A DNA stretch of 64,000 nucleotides, taken from NCBI GenBank assembly GCA_945910005.1, contig OX246745.1, positions 41,176,564-41,240,563 of the forward strand, written 5' to 3'. This stretch comes from Isoperla grammatica (taxonomy: Eukaryota > Arthropoda > Insecta > Plecoptera > Perlodidae). Of this stretch, positions 29,620 through 40,872 are shown piece after piece. Made by a program: the position numbers and the translations under genes. Numbering within the stretch: position 1 is the stretch's first letter; every line of letters starts with the position of its first letter. Under the pieces are notes generated by a model that searched no databases, had not been told where the DNA came from, and saw nothing but the letters and a program-made list of their open reading frames with translations.

Positions 29620-30211
29620 GTTCTAGAAATAAGAGCGTAACATAATAGAAAACAGTACATTTTTAAGAGATAAAGATATAAAAAGAACAATGAATACTTA
29701 CAATTGATGTCTTGTATGTAGATCTCGACAGGATAAGTGGCTTAAGTCCAAGACGTAACTGGTGCTGAATGTCCGGCAGGTAGTAGAGTCAAACCTCAAC
29801 TGATGATGTAGCCTACCGACGCAGTTACTTTAAACTGCATTTAATTACATATCACAACCTTCTTCAATTAGTGAATAACTCCAGTGCAACGTACTACATG
29901 TGTTGTTTCTGTTACAGGGAGAAACCGCAGTCCATTGCAAGCGCACCATTAACCGCAATTTCCTTCCTGTCCATAACTGCATAGGAGGTGAATAATTTTT
30001 AATTGAGATAAAACCTAACTATCTTCAATCAATTACCACATGCATATTCAAGATATTGTGTTGATTAAGAAGTTGTGGTTAGGATAAGAAAAATGATAAA
30101 ATGTATATTTCAATTAATAAATCATTCGCAGATATTACCAAACATGAGAATATTATTATTTATAATTCCATCAAGTCCTACACCGTACTTATCCAAAAGA
30201 TAAAAAATTAA
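29620..30211. other. Polinton internal noncoding region upstream of the polymerase
   Basis: About 590 bp between the polymerase start and the right TIR. AT-rich with no open frame. Minus-strand TATATC near 29678-29683 could be a weak TATA-type element ~60 bp upstream of the polymerase ATG. It presumably holds the polymerase promoter. Nothing else supported. Confidence 0.5.
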
Positions 30212-30931
30212 CCGCTATCACTTACGATTATTCATATCGTATTAACGCTTCCTGTTACAGCCTCGTGTGCAGTGTTTAAGAGGTCTTATAATTTAACATT
30301 GTGAGAGCTCGTAGTAAAATTACAATCAAAGTAAAATAGGGAATTTTTTAGGAACAACAAAGTACGTACTAAAACAAATTCTCTAACCAAGGAGCTCAAT
30401 AAAGCTATTCAAATACGAAGAGCCGAACCTCGCGTCGAACCTAGGACCTCGAACCAATGACCAAGCACCATGAGTAACGTACGGAGAGTCGAACGCTACA
30501 ACGCCTCGCTATCGGAAACGTTATCAGAGTCTGCGCTATTTCCTGTATGTTTTCAGTATTTATGCAGCTATTAAGAGCGTTCTAATTTAACATAGAGAAT
30601 AAATAACCTTCACATAGAAACGAACCAAGGATCTTGAACAAGAATAGACTACGTACTAAGGTAAGCACCGACCTCGATGCATTCTGGTGGCATGAAAAGG
30701 AACTAAGCACATCCATCGGTGACACTCTCTCTCTCTCTCTCTCTCGCTCTCGCTCTTACTCTCGCTCTTTCGCTCTCTCTCTCGCTTTTGCTCTCGCTCT
30801 CTCTCTCGCTTTTGCTCTCGCTCTCTCTCTCGCTTTTGCTCTCGCTCTCTCTCTCGCTTTTGCTCTCGCTCTCGCTCCCTCTCTCTCTCTCTCTTTCGCT
30901 CTCTCTCTCGCTTTTTCTCTCGCTCTCACTT

Positions 30932-30979
<48 letters not shown>

Positions 30980-31469
30980 GCTCTCTCTCTCGCTTTTGCT
31001 CTCGCTCTCGCTCTCGCTCCCTCTCTCTCTCTCTCTCTCTCTCTCTTTCGCTCTCTCTCTCGCTTTTGCTCTCGCTCTCGCTCTCGCTCTCGCTCTCGCC
31101 CTCACTATACAAAGGCTAAAAGTAGGACCCCTCGTCACGGTCGAACCCCGCGTCGAACCGAGGACCTCCGAACCAAGGACCTATTTACTTACTCGTACTT
31201 ATCTACGTACGATGATAAGATGACGATGTGGTCAACGGAACTCGACCGGATGTGGTTAGACACAGCTCTACCATTGATTTTATAAGCTATTATTTATACT
31301 AAATTTACTAATTATTTTTTTAAAAAGTAAACTATTGAAAATATTTAAACCAAAAGTTATGGATTAGATGGCCAAATAAATACTCTTTCGTAATTTCACT
31401 TTAACTTTTTGCCAAATTTCTTTGGTTCGGCGTAATCCTAAAACGGCCTTAAGCGGGATAAATACTACT
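30212..31469 (-). repeat. Polinton right terminal inverted repeat
   Basis: Inverted match to 15705-16808, ending ...GATAAATACTACT. 1,258 bp. It is longer than the left because of a larger (CT)n/(GCTCTC)n tract (30724-31107). Outside the tract the copies match closely, with scattered differences (for example GAACC(T/C)AGGACC changes). Those allow a rough dating of the insertion. Confidence 0.93.
30724..31107 (+). repeat. (CT)n/(GCTCTC)n microsatellite in the right TIR
   Basis: Partner of 16061-16298. ~384 bp of CTCTCT/CGCTCT units. Long SLSLSL/ALALAL frames here are not genes. Confidence 0.95.
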
Positions 31470-31475
31470 GACATG
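31470..31475. repeat. Polinton target-site duplication, right copy (GACATG)
   Basis: Identical to 15699-15704; see the left copy. Together they fix the ends of the element to the base. Confidence 0.95.
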
Positions 31476-31665
31476 GGTGATGATGATAATATTTGGGGTT
31501 TAACGTCTCATATTTTTGCAACGAGGCTAATCGAGACGATGAGTGGGTGATTATGAGAATGAAAAAACGCCGCCCAAGCCAGGATTCGAACCTGGAACGC
31601 AAAGACCGCGGTTTACTAGACCAACGTTTAATCGACCTCGGCCAACTGCGCCGGCGTTGCTGCGG
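31476..31665 (-). mobile_element. tRNA-derived SINE, minus orientation, ending at the Polinton target site
   Basis: The minus strand shows a tRNA-like head with B box GGTTCGAATCC in CCAGGTTCGAATCCTGG (~31577-31593) and an A-box-like TTGGCCGAGG. A body follows (RC of GGTTTAACGTCTCATATTTT) with a short ATCATC-type tail at 31476-31490. Its tail lies next to the Polinton target, so the host intron's 3' end had already been modified by a SINE before the Polinton arrived. A downstream (AATC)n tract follows at 31828-31877. Confidence 0.6.
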
Positions 31666-31827
31666 ACACGGGACCATCACATTATACACAGACTGGTCGA
31701 GGGGGAGAAGCCAGGCGAAAGGAAGACCACGTCCCCCTCTCCCATTTCCAACCCTTTATGTCTTGTCCCTTTCCTACAAATATCCCCCGACATGATTATA
31801 GTTGTCGACTATTCGTTAAACCACAAA

Positions 31828-31828
31828 T

Positions 31829-31877
<49 letters not shown>
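31828..31877. repeat. (AATC)n simple repeat
   Basis: About 12 tandem AATC units, interrupted at the end by ATCATCAG. Confidence 0.9.
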
Positions 31878-31878
<1 letters not shown>

Positions 31879-31959
31879 CAGAATAATATCATGTAATAGG
31901 GTGCTCGGGAGTGCGTCGGTTGTTACAAAAACAAACACAAAAAAGACATCTGAGTGGAC

Positions 31960-32660
31960 AGGCCTTTAAACCGCATCCACATAAACGACAAGTGAATATT
32001 GACTATGGACTACAACCCCCCGTAATTATTTCTTAGTCAAGAGACAAAACCAACAAGACTCCTTTCATTGGCTGCGAATGAGAGTTCTGCGCGCTGATTG
32101 GCTGTGACTAAGACTTGACCAAGGAATTGAAATATTTTCAATTCGATAGTAAATAATCTGTTAGGGCAGGGTAGCCCCACCCTAACGGATAGGGTATAGA
32201 TATAGTTAGCATAGTTACATTATATATAGTACATTTGTAGTTAGCATAGTTACATTATATATAGTACATTTGTAGTAGATTAGAGTAAGACGTGTGAACG
32301 GGCCGGCATGGTTTGGTCGGGGGCGAGGAAGGGATGGTCGCCAGCGAGCAGTGTGCGCTGGGCACTGAAAGCGCACGGACGGAGGTTGTCCGGTTAGACT
32401 AAGATAGTTTGTAGGAATTTAGTTTATAATATACATGTGGCATATTTGCATATTTTAAAGTGTACTAATACAATAAACAGTGTTGTGACAGATATTGGGC
32501 TGTGTCGTGGTCGGGAACTACCCCTCATATCCCTAGTAAACGTAACAAATCAATAGTTAATAGTCAAAAGTAAAATTGTGTGAACGTCAGCATGTATGGT
32601 TCAAATCGCTTAATCAATAGTCAATAGTCATTTATGTGAACCGGCTCTTAAACCAGTATG
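31960..32660. mobile_element. Possible TIR element in the host intron
   Basis: Imperfect inverted ends: TTTAAACCGCATCCACATAA at ~31965 and the complement-like TTATGTGAACCGGCTCTTAA at ~32633, each followed inward by GACTATT-type words. The interior contains a 36-bp direct duplication (TAGTTAGCATAGTTACATTA... at ~32203-32274). No frame. The borders are tentative. Confidence 0.4.
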
Positions 32661-32668
32661 ATGCCCAC

Positions 32669-32895
32669 CTCTCGTCCGGTATCCCATGCCGCAGTCGGTG
32701 CCGGCGGTAGCTAACAGTCCGACCACTCGCCCAGGGCCCACAGGAAGTGTTTACATCGCGCGGCAGAGAGCGGGCAGGGGCGCAGCTCCTCGCTGGGGGG
32801 GCATTCGGCGCAGCCCCCAGTCGGCCACTGGACTACCACGCGGTGTCTGGTCTGAGTCGGCGTCACCTCGCCGTCCCGCACCTCGGAGCTGGCGT
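32669..32895 (-). CDS. Thrombospondin type-1 repeat exon (THSD7-like gene), upstream exon, one-base deletion
   Basis: Minus strand: acceptor TGTTTCAG before 32895, donor AGAG|GTGGGC after 32669. The frame reads TQTRHRVVVQWPTGG, CPPSEELRPC and HFLWALGEWSDC, then hits TAG at 32711-32713. In the next frame it resumes TDCGMGYRTR up to the donor. That is exactly the rest of the TSP1 unit, and it joins in phase 1 to VWCYRN of the 15496-15693 exon. Length is 227; one added base gives 228, a multiple of 3 with phase 1 at both ends. A single-base deletion (or assembly error) near 32713 therefore best explains the break. The exon's 5' part is the template of the adjacent minisatellite. Confidence 0.7.
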
Positions 32896-34172
32896 CTGAA
32901 ACACGGAGGCTACTTGTTGACATCAACAGGTGTCTGGTCTGAGTCGGCGTCACCTTGCCGTCCCGCACCTCGGAGCTGGCGTCTGAAACACGGAGGCTAC
33001 TTGTTGACATCAACAGGTGTCTGTGCGTAACCTCGCCGTCCCGCACCTCGGAGCTGGCGTCTGAAACACGGAGGCTACTTGTTGACATCAACAGGTGTCT
33101 GTGCGTCACCTCGCCGTCCCGCACCTCGGAGCTGGCGTCTGAAACACGGAGGCTACTTGTTGACATCAACAGGTGTCTCTGCGTCACCTCGCCGTCCCGC
33201 ACCTCGGAGCTGGCGTCTGAAACACGGAGGCTACTTGTTGACATCAACAGGTGTCTGTGCGTCACCTCGCCGTCCCACACCTCGGAGCTGGCGTCTGAAA
33301 CACGGAGGCTACTTGTTGACATCAACAGGTGTCTGTGCGTCACCTCACCGTCCCGCACCTCGGAGCTGGCGTCTGAAACACGGAGGCTACTTGTTGACAT
33401 CAACAGGTGTCTCTGCGTCACCTCGCAATCCCGCACCTCGGAGCTGGCGTCTGAAACACGGAGGCTACTTGTTGACATCAACAGGTGTCGGCGTCACCTC
33501 GCCGTCCCACGCCTCGGAGCTGGCGTCTGAAACACGGAGGCTACTTGTTGACATCAACAGGTGTCTGTGCGTCACCTCGCCGTCCCGCACCTCGGTGCTG
33601 GCGTCTAAAACACGGAGGCTACTTGTTGACATCAACAGGTGTCTGTGCGTCACCTCACCGTCCCGCACCTCGGAGCTGGCGTCTGAAACACGGAGGCTAC
33701 TTGTTGACATCAACAGGTGTCTGTGCGTCACCTCACCGTCCCGCACCTCGGAGCTGGCGTCTGAAACACGGAGGCTACTTGTTGACATCAACAGGTGTCT
33801 GGTCTGCGTCACCTCGCCGTCCCGCACCTCGGAGCTGGCGTCTGAAACACGGAGGCTACTTGTTGACATCAACAGGTGTCTGTGCGTCACCTCACCGTCC
33901 CGCACCTCGGAGCTGGCGTCTGAAACACGGAGGCTACTTGTTGACATCAACAGGTGTCTGGTCTGCGTCACCTCGCCGTCCCGCACCTCGGAGCTGGCGT
34001 CTGAAACACGGAAGCTACTTGTTGACATCAACAGGTGTCTGTGCGTCACCTCACCGTCCCGCACCTCGGAGCTGGCGTCTGAAACACGGAGGCTACTTGT
34101 TGAAATCAACAGGTGTCGGCGTCACCTCGCCGTCCTGCACCTCGGAGCTAGCGTCTGAAACACGGGGGCTAC

Positions 34173-37100
34173 TTGTTGACATCGAGAGGTGTCTGGTCTG
34201 AGTCGGCGTCACCTCACCGTCCCGCACCTCGGAGCTGGCGTCTGAAACACGGAGGCTACTTGTTGACATCAACAGGTGTCGGCGTCACCTCGCCGTCCCG
34301 CACCTCAGAGCTGGCGTCTGAAAAACGGAGGCTACTTGTTGACATCAACAGGTGTCTGTGCGTCACCTCGTCGTCCCGCACCTCGGAGCTGGCATCTGAA
34401 ACCCGGAGGCTACTTGTTGACATCAACAGGTGTCGGCGTCACCTCACCGTCCCGCACCTCGGAGCTGGCGACTGAAACACGGAGGCTACTTGTTGACATC
34501 CACAGATGTCTGTGCGTAACCTCGCCGTCCCGCACCTCGGAGCTGGCGTCTGAAACACGGAGGCTACTTGTTGACATCAACAGGTGTCTGGTCGGCGTCA
34601 CCTCACCGTCCCGCACCTCGGAGCTGGCGTCTGAAACACGGAGGCTACTTGTTGACATAAACAGGTGTCTGTGCGTCACCTCGCCGTCCCACACCTCGGA
34701 GCTGGCGTCTGAAACACGGAGGCTACTTGTTGACATCAACAGGTGTCTGTGCGTCACCTCGCCGTCCCGCACCTCGGAGCTGGCGTCTGAAACACGGAGG
34801 CTACTTGTTGACATCAACAGGTGTCGGCTTCACCTCACTGTCCCGCACCTCGGAGCTGGCGACTGAAACACGGAGGCTACTTGTTGACATCAACAGGTGT
34901 CGGCGTCACCTCGCCGTCCCGCACCTCGGAGCTGGCGTCTGAAACACGGAGGCTACTTGTTGACATCAACAGGTGTCGGCGTCACCTCGCCGTCCCGCAC
35001 CTCGGAGCTGGCGTCTGAAACACGGAGGCTACTTGTTGACATCAACAGGTGTCGGCGTCACCTCACCGTCCCGCACCTCGGAGCTGGCGTCTGAAACACA
35101 GAGGCTACTTGTTGACATCAACAGGTGTCGGCTTCACCTCACTGTCCCGCACCTCGGAGCTGGCGACTAAAACACGGGGGCTACTTGTTGACATCAACAG
35201 GTGTCGGCGTCACCTCGCCGTCCCGCACCTCGGAGCTGGCGTCTGAAACACGGAGGCTACTTGTTGACATCAACAGGCTTCTGTGCGTCACTTTCCGTCC
35301 CGCACCTCGGAGCTGGCGTCTGAAACACGGAGGCTACTTGTTGACATCAACAGGCTTCTGTGCGTCACTTTGCCGTCCCGCACCTCGGAGCTGGCGTCTG
35401 AAACACGGAGGCTACTTGTTGACATCAACAGGTGTCTGTGCGTCACCTCGCCGTCCCGCACCTCGGAGCTGGCGTCTGAAAGACGGAGGCTACTTGTTGA
35501 CATCAACAGGTGTCGGCGTCACCTCACCGTCCCGCACCTCGGAGCTGGCGTCTGAAACACGGAGGCTACTTGTTGACATCAACAGGTGTCTGGTCGGCGT
35601 CACCTCACCGTCCCGCACCTCGGAGCTGGCGTCTGAAACACGGAGGCTACTTGTTGACATCAACAGGTGTCTGTGCGTCACCTCGCCGTCCCGAACCTCA
35701 GAGCTGGCGTCTGAAACACGGAGGCTACTTGTTGACATCAACAGGTGTCTGTGCGTAACCTCGCCGTCCCGCACCTCGGAGCTGGCGTCTGAAACACGAA
35801 GGCTACTTGTTGACATCAACAGGTGTCAGCGTCACCTCGCCGTCCCGCACCTCGGAGCTGGCGTCTGAAACACGGAGGCTACTTGTTGACATCAACAGGT
35901 GTCTGGACTGCGTCTCCTCGCCGTCCCGCACCTCGGAGCTGGCGTCTGAAACACGGAGGCTACTTGTTGACATCAACAGGTGTCCGGTCTGCGTCACCTC
36001 GCCGTCCCGCACCTCGGAGCTGGCGTCTGAAACACGGAGGCCACTTGTTGACATCAACAGGTGTCTGTGCGTCACCTCACCGTCCCGCACCTCGGAGCTG
36101 GCGTCTGAAACACGGAGGCTACTTGTTGACATCAACAGGTGTCTGGTCTGCGTCACCTCGCCGTCCCGCACCTCGGAGCTGGCGTCTGAAACACGGAGGC
36201 TACTTGTTGACATCAACAGGTGTCTGGTCTGCGTCACCTCGCCGTCCCGCACCTCGGAGCTGGCGTCTGAAACACGGAGGCTACTTGTTGACATCAACAG
36301 GTGTCTGTGCGTCACCTCGCCGTCCCGCACCTCAGAGCTGGCATCTGAAACACGGAGGCTACTTGTTGACATCAACAGGTGTCTGTGCGTCACCTCGCCG
36401 TCCCGCACCTCAGAGCTGGCGTCTATCACACGGAGGCTACTTGTTGACATCAACAGGTGTCTGTGCGTCACCTCGCCGTCCCGCACCTCGTAGCTGGCGT
36501 CTGAAACACGGAGGCTACTTGTTGACATCAACAGGTGTCGGCGTCACCTCGCCGTCCCGCACCTCGGAGCTGGCGTCTGAAACACGGAGGCTACTTGTTG
36601 ACATCAACAGGTGTCTGTGCGTCACCTCACCGTCCCGCACCTCGTAGCTGGCGTCTGAAACACGGAAGCTACTTGTTGACATCAACAGGTGTCGGCGTCA
36701 CCTCGCCGTCCCGCACCTCGGAGCTGGCGTCTGAAACACGGAGGCTACTTGTTGACATCAACAGGTGTCTGGTCTGCGTCACCTCGCCGTCCCGCACCTC
36801 GGAGCTGGCGTCTGAAACACGGAGGCTACTTGTTGACATCAACAGGTGTCTGTGCGTCACCTCACCGTCCCGCACCTCGGAGCTGGCGTCTGAAACACGG
36901 AGGCTACTTGTTGACATCAACAGGTGTCTGTGCGTCATCCCACCGTCCCGCACCTCGGAGCTGGCATCTGAAACACGGAGGCTACTTGTTGACATCAACA
37001 GGTGTCGGCGTCACCTCACCGTCCCGCACCTCGGAGCTGGCGACTGAAACACGGAGGCTACTTGTTGACATCCACAGATGTCTGTGCGTAACCTCGCCGT

Positions 37101-37374
37101 CCCGCACCTCGGAGCTGGCGTCTGAAACACGGAGGCTACTTGTTGACATCAACAGGTGTCTGGTCTGCGTCACCTCGCCGTCCCGCACCTCGGAGCTGGC
37201 GTCTGAAACACGGAGGCTACTTGTTGACATCAACAGGTGTCTGTGCGTCACCTCACCGTCCCGCACCTCGGAGCTGGCGTCTGAAACACGGAGGCTACTT
37301 GTTGAAATCAACAGGTGTCGGCGTCACCTCGCCGTCCTGCACCTCGGAGCTAGCGTCTGAAACACGGGGGCTAC
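34173..37374. repeat. Higher-order repeat block 1 of the 78-bp array
   Basis: The ordered series of unit variants in this ~3.2 kb block recurs at +3,202 to +3,205 bp (block 2). A marker is the rare variant with ACATCGAGAGGTGTCTGGTC at 34180 and 37382. Confidence 0.85.
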
Positions 37375-40300
37375 TTGTTGACATCGAGAGGTGTCTGGTC
37401 TGAGTCGGCGTCACCTCACCGTCCCGCACCTCGGAGCTGGCGTCTGAAACACGGAGGCTACTTGTTGACATCAACAGGTGTCGGCGTCACCTCGCCGTCC
37501 CGCACCTCAGAGCTGGCGTCTGAAAAACGGAGGCTACTTGTTGACATCAACAGGTGTCTGTGCGTCACCTCGTCGTCCCGCACCTCGGAGCTGGCATCTG
37601 AAACACGGAGGCTACTTGTTGACATCAACAGGTGTCGGCGTCACCTCACCGTCCCGCACCTCGGAGCTGGCGACTGAAACACGGAGGCTACTTGTTGACA
37701 TCCACAGATGTCTGTGCGTAACCTCGCCGTCCCGCACCTCGGAGCTGGCGTCTGAAACACGGAGGCTACTTGTTGACATCAACAGGTGTCTGGTCGGCGT
37801 CACCTCACCGTCCCGCACCTCGGAGCTGGCGTCTGAAACACGGAGGCTACTTGTTGACATAAACAGGTGTCTGTGCGTCACCTCGCCGTCCCACACCTCG
37901 GAGCTGGCGTCTGAAACACGGAGGCTACTTGTTGACATCAACAGGTGTCTGTGCGTCACCTCGCCGTCCCGCACCTCGGAGCTGGCGTCTGAAACACGGA
38001 GGCTACTTGTTGACATCAACAGGTGTCGGCTTCACCTCACTGTCCCGCACCTCGGAGCTGGCGACTGAAACACGGAGGCTACTTGTTGACATCAACAGGT
38101 GTCGGCGTCACCTCGCCGTCCCGCACCTCGGAGCTGGCGTCTGAAACACGGAGGCTACTTGTTGACATCAACAGGTGTCGGCGTCACCTCGCCGTCCCGC
38201 ACCTCGGAGCTGGCGTCTGAAACACGGAGGCTACTTGTTGACATCAACAGGTGTCGGCGTCACCTCACCGTCCCGCACCTCGGAGCTGGCGTCTGAAACA
38301 CAGAGGCTACTTGTTGACATCAACAGGTGTCGGCTTCACCTCACTGTCCCGCACCTCGGAGCTGGCGACTAAAACACGGGGGCTACTTGTTGACATCAAC
38401 AGGTGTCGGCGTCACCTCGCCGTCCCGCACCTCGGAGCTGGCGTCTGAAACACGGAGGCTACTTGTTGACATCAACAGGCTTCTGTGCGTCACTTTCCGT
38501 CCCGCACCTCGGAGCTGGCGTCTGAAACACGGAGGCTACTTGTTGACATCAACAGGCTTCTGTGCGTCACTTTGCCGTCCCGCACCTCGGAGCTGGCGTC
38601 TGAAACACGGAGGCTACTTGTTGACATCAACAGGTGTCTGTGCGTCACCTCGCCGTCCCGCACCTCGGAGCTGGCGTCTGAAAGACGGAGGCTACTTGTT
38701 GACATCAACAGGTGTCGGCGTCACCTCACCGTCCCGCACCTCGGAGCTGGCGTCTGAAACACGGAGGCTACTTGTTGACATCAACAGGTGGTGTCTGGTC
38801 GGCGTCACCTCACCGTCCCGCACCTCGGAGCTGGCGTCTGAAACACGGAGGCTACTTGTTGACATCAACAGGTGTCTGTGCGTCACCTCGCCGTCCCGAA
38901 CCTCAGAGCTGGCGTCTGAAACACGGAGGCTACTTGTTGACATCAACAGGTGTCTGTGCGTAACCTCGCCGTCCCGCACCTCGGAGCTGGCGTCTGAAAC
39001 ACGAAGGCTACTTGTTGACATCAACAGGTGTCAGCGTCACCTCGCCGTCCCGCACCTCGGAGCTGGCGTCTGAAACACGGAGGCTACTTGTTGACATCAA
39101 CAGGTGTCTGGACTGCGTCTCCTCGCCGTCCCGCACCTCGGAGCTGGCGTCTGAAACACGGAGGCTACTTGTTGACATCAACAGGTGTCCGGTCTGCGTC
39201 ACCTCGCCGTCCCGCACCTCGGAGCTGGCGTCTGAAACACGGAGGCCACTTGTTGACATCAACAGGTGTCTGTGCGTCACCTCACCGTCCCGCACCTCGG
39301 AGCTGGCGTCTGAAACACGGAGGCTACTTGTTGACATCAACAGGTGTCTGGTCTGCGTCACCTCGCCGTCCCGCACCTCGGAGCTGGCGTCTGAAACACG
39401 GAGGCTACTTGTTGACATCAACAGGTGTCTGGTCTGCGTCACCTCGCCGTCCCGCACCTCGGAGCTGGCGTCTGAAACACGGAGGCTACTTGTTGACATC
39501 AACAGGTGTCTGTGCGTCACCTCGCCGTCCCGCACCTCAGAGCTGGCATCTGAAACACGGAGGCTACTTGTTGACATCAACAGGTGTCTGTGCGTCACCT
39601 CGCCGTCCCGCACCTCAGAGCTGGCGTCTATCACACGGAGGCTACTTGTTGACATCAACAGGTGTCTGTGCGTCACCTCGCCGTCCCGCACCTCGTAGCT
39701 GGCGTCTGAAACACGGAGGCTACTTGTTGACATCAACAGGTGTCGGCGTCACCTCGCCGTCCCGCACCTCGGAGCTGGCGTCTGAAACACGGAGGCTACT
39801 TGTTGACATCAACAGGTGTCTGTGCGTCACCTCACCGTCCCGCACCTCGTAGCTGGCGTCTGAAACACGGAAGCTACTTGTTGACATCAACAGGTGTCGG
39901 CGTCACCTCGCCGTCCCGCACCTCGGAGCTGGCGTCTGAAACACGGAGGCTACTTGTTGACATCAACAGGTGTCTGGTCTGCGTCACCTCGCCGTCCCGC
40001 ACCTCGGAGCTGGCGTCTGAAACACGGAGGCTACTTGTTGACATCAACAGGTGTCTGTGCGTCACCTCACCGTCCCGCACCTCGGAGCTGGCGTCTGAAA
40101 CACGGAGGCTACTTGTTGACATCAACAGGTGTCTGTGCGTCATCCCACCGTCCCGCACCTCGGAGCTGGCATCTGAAACACGGAGGCTACTTGTTGACAT
40201 CAACAGGTGTCGGCGTCACCTCACCGTCCCGCACCTCGGAGCTGGCGACTGAAACACGGAGGCTACTTGTTGACATCCACAGATGTCTGTGCGTTACCTC

Positions 40301-40872
40301 GCCGTCCCGCACCTCGGAGCTGGCGTCTGAAACACGGAGGCTACTTGTTGACATCAACAGGTGTCTGGTCGGCGTCACCTCACCGTCCCGCACCTCGGAG
40401 CTGGCGTCTGAAACACGGAGGCTACTTGTTGACATAAACAGGTGTCTGTGCGTCACCTCACCGTCCCGCACCTCGGAGCTGGCATCTGAAACACGGAGGC
40501 TACTTGTTGACATCAACAGGTGTCGGCGTCACCTCACCGTCCCGCACCTCGGAGCTGGCGACTGAAACACGGAGGCTACTTGTTGACATCCACAGATGTC
40601 TGTGCGTAACCTCGCCGTCCCGCACCTCGGAGCTGGCGTCTGAAACACGGAGGCTACTTGTTGACATCAACAGGTGTCTGGTCGGCGTCACCTCGCCGTC
40701 CCGCACCTCGGAGCTGGCGTCTAAAACACGGAGGCTACTTGTTGACATAAACAGGTGTCTGTGCGTCACCTCGCCGTCCCACACCTCGGAGCTGGCGTCT
40801 GAAACACGGAGGCTACTTGTTGACATCAACAGGTGTCTGTGCGTCACCTCGCCGTCCCGCACCTCGGAGCTG
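37375..40872. repeat. Higher-order repeat block 2
   Basis: Near-identical succession to block 1. A private 3-bp GTG insertion lies at ~38787 (CAGGTGGTGTCTGG), and extra units at its end make the next offset ~3,498-3,582 bp. Confidence 0.8.

Larger units (their letters stand above)
15705..31469. mobile_element. Polinton/Maverick element, full length with both TIRs
   Basis: 15,765 bp, beginning AGTAGT and ending ACTACT, with 1.1-1.25 kb terminal inverted repeats and a perfect 6-bp duplication. All genes are on the minus strand and include the diagnostic set: protein-primed family B polymerase, rve integrase, adenain-like protease, packaging ATPase, double-jelly-roll major capsid and penton-like minor capsid. 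This combination is known from Polintons and their adintovirus relatives. The polymerase carries two frameshifts, the penton an in-frame stop and the ATPase a microsatellite scar. This copy therefore probably cannot replicate alone, though its TIRs and TSD are intact. The element lies in an intron of a TSP1 gene. Confidence 0.97.
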
